Below, in pieces: positions 40,184 through 48,704 of a stretch of 64,000 nt of DNA. Position numbers and translations under genes: made by a program. Source of the DNA: Hepsetus odoe (taxonomy: Eukaryota > Chordata > Actinopteri > Characiformes > Hepsetidae); assembly GCA_017165825.1 (NCBI GenBank), contig CM029384.1, forward strand, positions 20,013,158 through 20,077,157, given 5' to 3'. The notes under the pieces are model-generated. The model saw only the letters and a list, made by a program, of their open reading frames with translations, was not told the DNA's origin and did not search any database. The number at the start of each line of letters is the position of its first letter. The first letter of the stretch is position 1.

Positions 40184-43100
40184 GTATTCCTTGGCTGGAG
40201 ATGACTCTGTAACAGAAGCGATAACAGATTTGGTCCGGGGAACGTTGTGTCCAGCACTGAAGGCAATTTTCCAGCATGGCCTTAAGAAACCTTCCATACT
40301 CGGAGGACCATGCCACCCATGGCTTTTCATTGAGGAGGTAAAATGGCTATTCTTCCCTTTTTTTTTTAATTACTCAATTTTTAAGCGCCCCCCCCCCAAA
40401 AAAAAAAAACAAAAAAACAGCATTGCACAGGGCAAGGGTTTAAAATTTTTATTACAAAGTTCTCTGTAGCCAAACTTTTTAAAAGAAGGAATCTATGCTT
40501 CTTAATTACAGGCAGCCAGCAGGGAGGTTGAGAGGGACTTTAACTCAGTCTATTCCAGACTGGTGCTGTGCAAAACCTATAGGTGAGTTACTTTCAGAAC
40601 AAAAATTCTATTTAATGCCCATAGTGATAAATTTAATACTTTTATAAGTATGAAGTGAGTTTTACCAGTAATACTGAAGACAGATTTAAATGAAATACAG
40701 AGTTTGTAAACAAGCCATTCTTTTATATTTTTTGTTTTATACTAGTTTTTCTATTTGTGTGTACCAGTTCGTTTATGCTTGTTTGTTATTCATTAAACAC
40801 TAAATTACAGTGTTGCTGGAGCTTATAGTTTGCTGGTGCATTTTGTCTCTGTTCACAGACAGTTGATGATAATGGAGATCAAGTATAATAAAAAAAATAA
40901 CATCCTACTGTATTAAATAGATTAATAAACTAAAATGCACTGTACTGTTTTGGGATCTTTGTTTGATGAACTCATGCTGTAGTTTCTACGTATTGTCACA
41001 ACACTAGTAATTTTACTTGAGCAAAGTCTGGTGTTCTGTCCACAGGTAAATCAATGTAGTTATGGGCAATTTAAATAGAGAGATAAAGAATATAAGTATT
41101 AAACTTCACAACGCTGTATTAAATGCTTAAATGGTGTTCTTGATTGATTTCTTCCCTCAATACTTTGTGCAACGCTATTGCTTAATTGTTTAAACATTTT
41201 TAAACTTTTCTTTCATTCCTTCCAGATTAGATGAAGATGGAAAGGTGCTCACTCCTGAGGAGCTACTGTATAGAGTGAGTCACACACTCTCTGGAATTAT
41301 TTTCTTTCTCTCCTTAAAGTTCATTGCACAGATTAAGTCTCTACCCACTTTGTCTCCTTAGGCTGTGCAGTCTGTCAATATGAGCCATGACTCGGCACAT
41401 GCTCAGATGGACGTCAAGTTCCGCTCACTTATCTGCGTGGGACTGAAGTAAGATTTTACATTCTGATTTGTCTTTTGAGCCCTACTCAGTGCTTATTGAT
41501 TTCTCAAGAACAAAGCCTGGTGATAACTGCATTTTTAATAATGGAAGCACTCAGGACTTAAGTGAAATGCTCCAATCATCCACAACATTCAAATCACTGG
41601 CAAGAAGACATTTCTTTAGTCACTGTGGTACCGGTCAAGGGGTGGGATATATTAAGTAGCAACTGAACCATAATTTCTTGATGTAGGCAAATTGGAAGTA
41701 TGTGTAAGGGTCGAAAGAACTTTAACAAGGCTGTCTGTGATGGCTACATGACTGGGTCAGAGCCTCACCTTTTAAGAATGCAGTGGTTCTGATTGGTTCT
41801 ACTTCATAACACGGGCACTTAAAGCATCTGCTGCTAAGATCTTGGTGGCAGAGCACACCTTGTGGAGCTGTTTGGAATCCATGCCTTAGCAGAACTTTTT
41901 TTCTTTTGAAATAATATGTATGTATGCCTTTATTTATTTATTGGTTTGTTTTTGTTTATTTATTTTTTATGAAGTGGCCAACCATATCCCTGCACATTTA
42001 CACTGCTGCAACACAAGCCGCATTACATCTGTGGGGTCATAACATCACTAAGATCAAACAACAAACCCTCTTTCAATATACCTTTATTATTTGTGGAACT
42101 CTCATTTTATATTATTGTAGAACTCTTATTTTGTGGAGCTGTTCATTTTGTGTGTGTCTGTGTGTTCACTCTGCAGTGAGCAGGTTCTGCACCTGTGGCT
42201 AGAGGTGCTGTGCTCCAGTATAAATGCAGTAGAGAAATGGTATCAGCCCTGGTCATTCCTACGTAGTCCAGGTTGGGTGCAGATCAAATGTGAGCTCAGG
42301 TAATTTCAATACTTTTTAGTCTGTTAGGATAGAAATTTCTGAGATTTAAGTATGGGTATGCATCCCTGACCTTACCAATCATTTGATCATAAAACAGTTT
42401 AATACATCATGAAATCTGGCATTTTAGTTAGATTTTTTTTTTTTTTTCTTGCTTTGTTAAAAATCAAGAATGTTTTGGTTTTTAATCTTATCCACAAAGG
42501 ACTTGGATAGGTGTGATTTTCATTCCAATTTAGCAGGAGCACATTTCATTGTAATCCGTTGTTGAAACCAAACAAAATAGTGTAATTAGGGGTGCTCCTG
42601 TTTAGTTGGAACAAAAACCTGCACACAACCTGGCTTTTTGTGGAAAAGACTTTACACCCGATTCAGACCGTTGTGACATAACAGATAAGGCATTATTTTT
42701 TAGATTCAAACTCTGAAATATAATTAGGCTAAAAACACACAAATATACTGAATAATTTTTGAATATTTCAAAATTGAAAGCTGTTGGACCTTTAGACTGA
42801 TGCAATTTATACCTCTAGTACTATTTAAATATTTAGAGCAGAATTGCTTGTGTGTGTTTCAGAGTTCTCTCCAAGTTTGCCTTCAGTCTCTCTCAAGACT
42901 GTGAATTGCCAGCCAAAAAAGAGGTGAGTTATTTTAAACTGACTGAACCGAAACTTTTTCTTTTAATACACGGGCATAAACACACAGGCTGCACCGAGGA
43001 TAACGACCATTTGTGTGTCTGCTGTTCCAGAAGTCACCCATTCTGAAAACAGAAGTGGTGGATGTCTTGGTGCAACATCACCTGTTTAGTTGGGACCTCT

Positions 43101-45594
43101 AGGTAACTCTGGCAACCAGTTAGCCTGCTCCCTGGTAACTTGCTGCCTAAGTAACCATGGTGGTAGTGGCTGTGGCTTTATGTGCATCCCTCTACCTTTC
43201 AGGCTGCTTCTCCTATTGCTTTAGTTTAACTGACCAACTGACACTTTGCTGAATCCATTAAATACTACTTGTCCATTCGTAGCTTAGTAGCTTTAATTTA
43301 CAAGCACCTTTCAGAAACAAGATTCCACAACTTCAGATGCTCAGTATTGCAAGGGCTTGGATGTACAGTTTAAATAATTTCCTTAATTTAAGACAAAATG
43401 TCTAGGAACCAGTTAAACAGTCTCCTCCATTGTGGCTAATGACTGAGGATGCTCAGCTACCTCATTTTGTTAAATGGGCAAAATGAACAAATCAATGCAT
43501 AAATGATAAAAAGTCTATTTTGCAAAAAGTAAGAATTGTATAAAAACTGTTGCAAAAAGTATGAACTCTGTCACATTCTTTGCCTGTTATAAAAAAGTAA
43601 GTTAGCAAGTTGCTTACAGTTAAGGATTTTGCAAGATAATCGTATACAGACGTAATCGTATAAGATGTGGAATGAATATATTGTAAAATATTATGGAAAA
43701 ATGCAAGAAAAAAAAAAAGACCATGAAAACAAACAAAGCTTCACCCGCTTCTCAGGTTGTAGATTCAAATTACTTTTTCTTTTTATTTCCTAATGAAGTC
43801 TATGAAATATATTTTGTGTCCTTGAGCAGCTCGCAAATCTCTGCCACTTTAAATGCACAGTTCATTAGCACTGGTAAAACTTGCTGTTGTGTTTGTTGAT
43901 TCGGTGGCGTCCCTTTTATTCAAATGGGAAACCTGAGCATGCTAATTCAAATGTCAAGACAAAACAGTCTCTGTTAGGAGAAGCCTTTCCATGGTGACAT
44001 TTAGCTAAATGCTTTGTAAATGTGCTGTGTTTTCTCTCTCCACTCTGATTTGATGGCTAGTTGAGTTTGTGCTTGGGATGGATGATGGGCTTTGTTGCAG
44101 GACTGTTGATTGATTGACATGCTGGGAAGTCTTAGCTTGAAGTCTATGAAATATATTTTGTGTCCTTGAGCAGCTCGCAAATCTCTGCCACTTTAAATGC
44201 ACAGTTCATTAGCACTGGTAAAACTTGCTGTTGTGTTTGTTGATTCGGTGGCGTCCCTTTTATTCAAAGGGGAAACCTGAGAATGCTAATTCAAATGTCA
44301 AGACAAAACAGTCTCTGTTAGGAGAAGCGTTTCCATGGTGACATTTAGCTAAATGCTTTGTAAATGTGCTGTGTTTTCTCTCTCCACTCTGATTTGATGG
44401 CTAGTTGAGTTTGTGCTTGGGATGGATGATGGGCTTTGTTGCAGGACTGTTGATTGATTGACATGCTGGGAAGTCTTAGCTTACGATCTTGATTGAGTGG
44501 AAAATCAGGGTTGGCAATAGTGTTTTTGATGTACATTTCATGGGGATCCTAATATTATGAGACATATCAAACCACTGTTTTTAAAACTCTGAGATTATAT
44601 GTCAGTTTAAATGCATAGGTGCGGCAAAACACCGGCTAACATTGATTATAGTTTTATTTTTGTTGACTGTTATTGAAGAGGGCTGATTAATCCATACTCC
44701 TATCCAACATTTGTCAATGCATGGTAAAAAACTTCCTCTGCCACAATGTGTGGCCTTTGGGTTCAAGCCCTTCCAAACACTCAGCCTGGCCGTCCAATCT
44801 TGCGTTTTTTTTTAAATGTATTTATTTATATAGGAGGTCACTGGTCTGCCTGTTAATCAACATGCTCTTTCGCAATACTAGATTGAATTGTTGAGATGTT
44901 TGTTACCTTTCTTTTGGGAAACCTTAGCTCCTGAGTCATGTGCAGAAAATAGATCATGAGCTGGAGATCAGCCAGAATTAATACAGCTATTAAATGATTT
45001 TGTGGACAGCACAGGATCTCTTTAAGATAAAATCAAGTTTGTGCATCTCTTTGCAACTTGCAAAACAAATGTGCTTGAAGATGCATGTTTGTCAAGGTCA
45101 AACAAGCCAACAAGGTTTTAAACTTGGGGTGGTCATGATTTCTAAACCATAAAAAATGAAATGGGTGAAGAACTCCTTGAATAACTGCAAACAATATACT
45201 TTGCCAATCATGCAGTTATTATATAATGGTTGTTCTCAAAAGTAACTGTTGCACAGCAGCCTGAAACCTTTTAATACGGCAGTTTTTAGAAAACTGAAAT
45301 GCTGGTGCAATTTGTGTTTCAACTTTAAAACTAGCAAAAACTGGAAACAGCTAAAAATGGTTACATATCAAGGAAATGTCTGAATTTTATTGCCCACCTA
45401 ATTTGACAGTACATGATCAAAATGCTTTGTTATAGATGCTTTCAATGCTGATGAACACATCGGATGAGCTTCAGTGGCATCCCTTTCATTTGAATTTGCT
45501 CTGCCTTTAGGAAAAGGAGCAGAAGCCTCTAAAAGAAGGTGTTCAGGACATGCTGGTGAAGCACCATCTCTTCAGCTGGGACATCGACGGGTAG
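25134..45594 (+). CDS. sgsm3: Small G protein signaling modulator 3 (TBC-SH3-RUN Rab-GAP family)
   Basis: Twenty coding exons: 25134-25140, 29271-29356, 30045-30108, 30710-30921, 31635-31742, 31922-32065, 32986-33181, 33817-33962, 35725-35958, 37702-37884, 39194-39349, 39603-39657, 39777-39826, 40185-40337, 40512-40582, 41226-41274, 41362-41447, 42177-42299, 42863-42923, 45511-45594. Every junction keeps frame, giving 755 residues; human SGSM3 is about 750. The start MSGSYTP matches the family. The TBC domain spans roughly residues 115-325, with the arginine-finger box IEKDLLR (Arg166) and glutamine-finger YCQG (Gln203) both intact, so GAP activity is plausible. SH3 is about 490-545 (ALLDF to WFPAKF), followed by a RUN domain from about 555. 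Family members act on small GTPases in vesicle trafficking; merlin and connexin links are known from mammals. Odd points: two GC donors, a GT-repeat acceptor and an alternative last exon. Confidence 0.95.
25773..25875 (+). mobile_element. Family A SINE, 5' fragment
   Basis: GGCAGCGGTGGCCTATTAGT (A-box side), then GTGGGTTTGATTCCC (B-box side) and GTAGATTGCCCTGAG. It is truncated afterwards. It lies in sgsm3 intron 2 in sense orientation. Confidence 0.7.
26432..27853 (+). mobile_element. Tc1-like DNA transposon
   Basis: The left tip CAGTTAGGTCCACATATTTG at 26434 and the right tip, inverted, GGGTCCATAAATATTTGG near 27828-27847 form terminal inverted repeats. The interior is a decayed transposase (separate entry). 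It is inserted in sgsm3 intron 2. Confidence 0.85.
26777..27610 (+). pseudogene. Decayed Tc1 transposase
   Basis: Starts MRSKELSVQVKPTILKL at 26777, then a stop, EIAAILGVAKS, and farther on SVKHGGGSVMTWACLAASGT near 27125-27185, which is typical of Tc1 transposases. Multiple stops and frameshifts leave no intact DDE catalytic core. Confidence 0.8.
28181..28377 (+). mobile_element. tRNA-type SINE with UnaL2/L2-like 3' tail (family C)
   Basis: B box GGTTCGAATCCC, then GACCCTTAACCCC and the tail hairpin GTCGCTCTGGATAAGAGTG, ending CTAAATGCCGTAAATGTAAG. The tail matches the class of fish SINEs mobilised by UnaL2-type LINEs. Nested in the 28.0-28.9 kb MITE. Confidence 0.85.
28575..28602. repeat. 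Poly-T tract
   Basis: Long T run within the MITE interior. Confidence 0.8.
30480..30565. mobile_element. hAT-like repeat fragment
   Basis: TCATGATACACTTACAATAC and TTGTATTGCCCAGCCCT resemble the inverted end of an ACAATATATCG-type element. Low-confidence family assignment. Confidence 0.35.
32511..32712 (+). mobile_element. Family C SINE in sgsm3 intron
   Basis: GTGCTGGTGGTCTAGTGGTA head, CCTTAACCCCAAGTTGC body, and the tail hairpin in diverged form (GTGACTCTTTATAAGAGCG), ending in TGTAAATGTA. Confidence 0.8.
34366..34460. repeat. (AAT)n, (AT)n and (CA)n compound microsatellite
   Basis: AATAAT units at 34366-34386, (TA)n at 34393-34427 and (CA)n at 34433-34460, in the sgsm3 intron that begins with a GC donor. 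Confidence 0.95.
34672..34915 (+). mobile_element. Family A SINE in sgsm3 intron, sense orientation
   Basis: GGGCAGCGATGGCCTAATGG head, GGGTTCGATTCCC B box, GGTACCCTTGAGTAAGGTAC body and the AATGAAAAGGGTTTTCATTT end. This is the clearest plus-strand copy of the family. Confidence 0.85.
35151..35151. other. Ambiguous base (N) in the assembly
   Basis: The single N sits where the outer left arm of the fold-back Tc1 element should begin. The left tip is missing. Confidence 0.95.
35152..35623. mobile_element. Fold-back Tc1 element, second copy, left tip missing
   Basis: Minus strand at 35211-35440 reads the Tc1 transposase C-terminus (WPPQTPDLNIIEHVWDYMKR and LCASVPRRIDAFLKEKG, ending KYstop). 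The right arm reads the last dozen residues again on the plus strand (RIDAGLKAKG). The right tip, inverted, is CACTACTGTGCAAAAC. Same architecture as 21604-22150, but the transposase part is longer and less damaged. Confidence 0.75.
35985..37060 (-). mobile_element. Tc1-like transposon remnant
   Basis: Minus-strand remains of a transposase: the stretch equivalent to CATGCACACCATTTTATAGTG, GTTCTTATGATGGTGGAC and ACAATCTGTCAGACTGTGGA is typical of a common fish Tc1 family. Many indels; no open frame. Its left side starts near GAAAGTTTCTGAACACTTTA. Confidence 0.65.
37247..37445 (+). mobile_element. Family C SINE, well preserved
   Basis: CTGGTGGTCCAGTAGTAGGA head, CCAGGTTCGAATCCCACC B box, and the tail AAGTCGCTCTGGATAAGAGC then GTCTGCTAAATGCCGTAAAT. 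It is the best-preserved copy of the family here. Confidence 0.9.
37930..38225 (-). mobile_element. Second fragment of the 36-37 kb Tc1 family
   Basis: CATCTGACTCATCAGTATG and CATGATGCACTTCCAA are shared with 36.83-37.02 kb. The two fragments flank sgsm3 coding exon 10 (37702-37884). Confidence 0.7.
40126..40184 (+). promoter_or_regulatory. sgsm3: (GT)n repeat forming the 3' splice-site region of an sgsm3 exon
   Basis: A 55-nt GT run (40126-40180) is followed by only TTAG before the exon at 40185. The normal pyrimidine tract is absent. A second possible acceptor, TTTCAATCAG, ends at 40125. Using it would add 59 nt and break the frame. Confidence 0.8.
43031..43102 (+). CDS. sgsm3: Alternative last coding exon of sgsm3
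   Basis: A pyrimidine-containing acceptor (GCTGTTCCAG) ends at 43030. The exon continues the phase-0 frame from 42923 and encodes 23 residues ending VDVLVQHHLFSWDL then TAG. The standard last exon at 45511 encodes QDMLVKHHLFSWDIDG. The two are clearly homologous, so an exon duplication is the simple explanation. Used as terminal exon it gives a 751-residue protein, 4 shorter than the main form. The stop codon is followed at once by GTAACT, a passable donor (TAG/GTAACT), so it could also be an internal exon that ends in a stop. Transcript use is not known from sequence alone. Confidence 0.8.
   Translation, partial: KSPILKTEVVDVLVQHHLFSWDL
43257..43262 (+). terminator. Candidate polyadenylation signal ATTAAA for the short sgsm3 end
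   Basis: ATTAAA lies about 155 bases after the alternative stop. I saw no AATAAA between 43103 and 45500. Confidence 0.35.
43795..44138. repeat. 344-bp tandem duplication, unit 1
   Basis: Begins GAAGTCTATGAAATATATTT and ends GGAAGTCTTAGCTT. It is followed directly by unit 2. Confidence 0.95.
44139..44482. repeat. 344-bp tandem duplication, unit 2
   Basis: Same length as unit 1. Only three differences were seen (near 43926/44270, 43938/44282 and 43985/44329). It lies in the interval between the two alternative last exons of sgsm3. Confidence 0.95.
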
Positions 45595-46120
45595 ACCACA
45601 GTTCAAACCCACAGCTCGTGACATGATACACCATATGCTACACATGTTTACTCATTCTAACCACAGGAGAAAAAAAGCTTAAGATGTGAAGAGGACTTGG
45701 GGTAAAAGTGATAATGATTTTGTGTAATGCTTTACATAAAACTTCAAATCATGTCAAGATACCAGTATGTCTCACCTGGTGCCACTTTTGTGTACTTGCA
45801 CGCAATACAAAGATTCATCTAAAATTTTATCACCATGTTTTGTCTGAATTTGAAAGTCCTCTGCCAATGATACATGGGGATGTCCAAGACCACACCACTA
45901 AGGTCTCATGCACAGAGCGATGAATGAATATATACAGTGATTTTTACAGACCTCACACATGCTCACGCACCTCGTTCTTTAAGCTCTTCAGGCAATGGTC
46001 CTCCGTATGATTAGCCCAGTGGCCAAAGCTTGCCTTGGTTTTTGCACATCACCACTTTGGGTTGTAAGAATTTGCACCCGAGCACTGTATATAATGTATA
46101 TTTGTTGGGGGGGGGAAAGA

Positions 46121-46127
<7 letters not shown>

Positions 46128-46154
<27 letters not shown>

Positions 46155-46161
46155 AGAGAGA

Positions 46162-46226
<65 letters not shown>
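46128..46226. repeat. (AT)n repeats with a short GAGAGAG interruption
   Basis: Two AT runs (about 13 and 31 units) in the sgsm3 3' UTR. They are self-complementary as RNA. Confidence 0.95.
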
Positions 46227-46231
<5 letters not shown>

Positions 46232-46821
46232 AAAAATTTACACAACTTGTGGTCATATTTCAAGGATAGGACACTTTTCAAGAAACTACTTCAACAAGCT
46301 CGTTTGTGTTTTAGACCGGCTGTGTGATAGAAAGATTAGAATTCTAATTACAGGGGAGTCCCGCAGATTTTTCCCAGTGTAATTCAGAGGATGATGTGTG
46401 GCAAAGCCATTCAGACTGACTTCTTGTGAAATGGTCCACAGCAGAGTAAATTATGTACTCAGATTTTCATCACAGCTGGGATTGGAACCAGAGTTTTGAT
46501 GTTTAAAACTAGCACACAGACTTTTATTTTCAGAAATCTGTAATGTTGATGACAAACATGCCAGTTATTCTTGTCTATTGTAAATCAGTGTAGTGGGTAT
46601 CACAAACTGTAAGATAGTAATAACTGTCTTTGAGGGAGCTTTTAGAGGTATTTGAAACTTTAGACATCTGCTTCCTATCACGTCCAATGTGAACAACTGT
46701 ATTGTTTCGCTAAACAGGAGCACTTCACACGAAAAAGCTGAATGACTTCTTTACATCGACATTTTGGAAATCATTTCCCTTTTAATTTGGGATAAATGTT
46801 GTAGCAAAGTTGAACTATTAT

Positions 46822-46827
46822 AATAAA
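46822..46827 (+). terminator. Polyadenylation signal AATAAA of sgsm3
   Basis: Canonical hexamer about 1.23 kb after the stop. Confidence 0.5.
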
Positions 46828-46840
46828 GTACAACTGCAAA

Positions 46841-48173
46841 AGGTGTTTTCTCTGCACTTTCCCTAAACTCTACGTACAGATGTAAAAGATGCAGAAAAAA
46901 AGGAATAACCAGTGATGGAAGGAAATGGCAAAACCAGCATTTTTTTTTTTTTAACGCACCAATTGGATTTGTACATTGATGGATTCATGACATTAAAGGA
47001 GTAGAATGTCACATTCAGATTTTCAAAAACAATTTCAATACAGTGTAATCTCTTTTCAAGTGAACGAGATGTGGAGATGCTGCCTTTTCACTGTTTGCCA
47101 GGACTATCAGCTCACAAGTAGACTTTTTTCTGTAATTAGATTTCTCTTAATGCTGAAGTCTGGGATGCAGCTAATGTGTAATTGCACTTTTGTGAATTGG
47201 TCTAATTCTAATTAATCATATAGTGCATTGATCTGCTTTATTTTGCAAAAGTAATCAGATGAGCTATTAAAAAAGACAAAACTGACATTTTATGCTACAC
47301 ATTTTAGTTAAGAGGGTCCACTCGAACTTCAGTTGTACCTGATGTGATCTTTTGACATTGAGTGGACTCAAGCAAAGTTGAGTTTGATTAAAAATAATCA
47401 GAGGAATGTAAAGAGCAGTGATGTTCACAGGAAATAGTGGGACTCTAAAGGGATGGGGTTTTGGTTGTTTGGGAGGCACAGATGCATTCAGATCAGCTGC
47501 TAATATATATATATATTTATTTATTTTTTTTTTTTTCTCATCCAGAAAAATGGGGTTCAAATGTGGGGACTAATTTCTTTGGAAGGGGATTATTCGGCAA
47601 ACAAATTTCTCTACACAAAGCCAAGATGCATGAACCATCAGACTCTGGGACAAAACAGTTTGTTTACCACCAGTTTATTATACTGTGACATTGGAAAAAT
47701 GGTGTGCAGTTTTATAACATGTAAACAGTGATGGTCCAAATACTCTTCAAGGGCTGCGATGACTAATCTTTGACGAGTAGTAAACTAGTAGAAATTTTGG
47801 CTGCAATGTATAATAATCTATTGGGTTTAGAATACAACTTAAACAAGGACATTTATTCTTTACCAAAAGGACCATTTGAGGGTTATGGGAAGAAATAATC
47901 TACAGCCCAGGCCTGGATTTTTAATATTTATATTCCACTGAGTGAGCATTTCAACAGAAGCCTACATTAGAAAGCATGTAGTTTAAACCCTTGTGCTTCA
48001 AAACAAAACAAAAAATTTTTTTTTAATTGCTGGGGGGCAGGGGCATGTCTATTATTAATGCAGAAAAAACTAATACAATTGGTCCCCTGGTTTGGTGTGG
48101 ATTCTGGCAATGCTGTCCAATCACTGGTACTCACTTTTCTCATTACAATATATGTCAAAGTATACTCTAGTCA
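46841..48173. other. Convergent interval between sgsm3 and gtpbp1
   Basis: No coding exon. Several AATAAA complements (47674-47679, 47852-47857) could extend the gtpbp1 3' UTR into this region. Confidence 0.5.
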
Positions 48174-48179
48174 TTTATT
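48174..48179 (-). terminator. Candidate polyadenylation signal of gtpbp1
   Basis: Minus-strand AATAAA about 530 bases after the gtpbp1 stop. It is the nearest of three candidates. Confidence 0.45.
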
Positions 48180-48704
48180 TTTTAATTCCTTTTAGAATCT
48201 TGACAAATTTCCCTGTCATCACAAAAAACGCATAATGCTAAGAACTCTTAAAACAAGATTAAGAAAAGTTACCTAGTTGATGCACAATGCCACTTTCAAT
48301 AGGAGAAGAAAAGGTCATTTCCTTGACCTTTAACCTCAACTTCAATGATTATCCTTCTTTCCCAGGCAGCATAACCAGGAATTTTTTTTTTCCATTTGTT
48401 TTTTGTTTTTTTCTTTAAAAGGAAGAACCATCATGCAGTTTCTTGAATTCTCATGTTCTTGATAACCATAACTACACCATAAACTCTAAGAACACACATT
48501 ATCATAATAAATTAAATGCTCCTAGAGACTGCATGCTGGTTCTTTGGGGACACATCTGTTTAAGAAGCAGTGGTGTATCCGTTTTGATGAAGCGCAAAAC
48601 AAATAAGGAGCTGTGGTGCAGCTGACTGTAAAACCTCTTGCATGAAAATCTTCAATGCTCTGTAAGCTACAAAGACACTTGGAGTGGAGGACTAAAATGA
48701 TACT

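Larger units (their letters stand above)
45595..46840 (+). other. sgsm3: sgsm3 3' untranslated region
   Basis: Follows the main stop at 45592-45594. It contains two (AT)n runs (46128-46226). The first canonical AATAAA is at 46822-46827. The exact cleavage site is not known. Confidence 0.6.
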
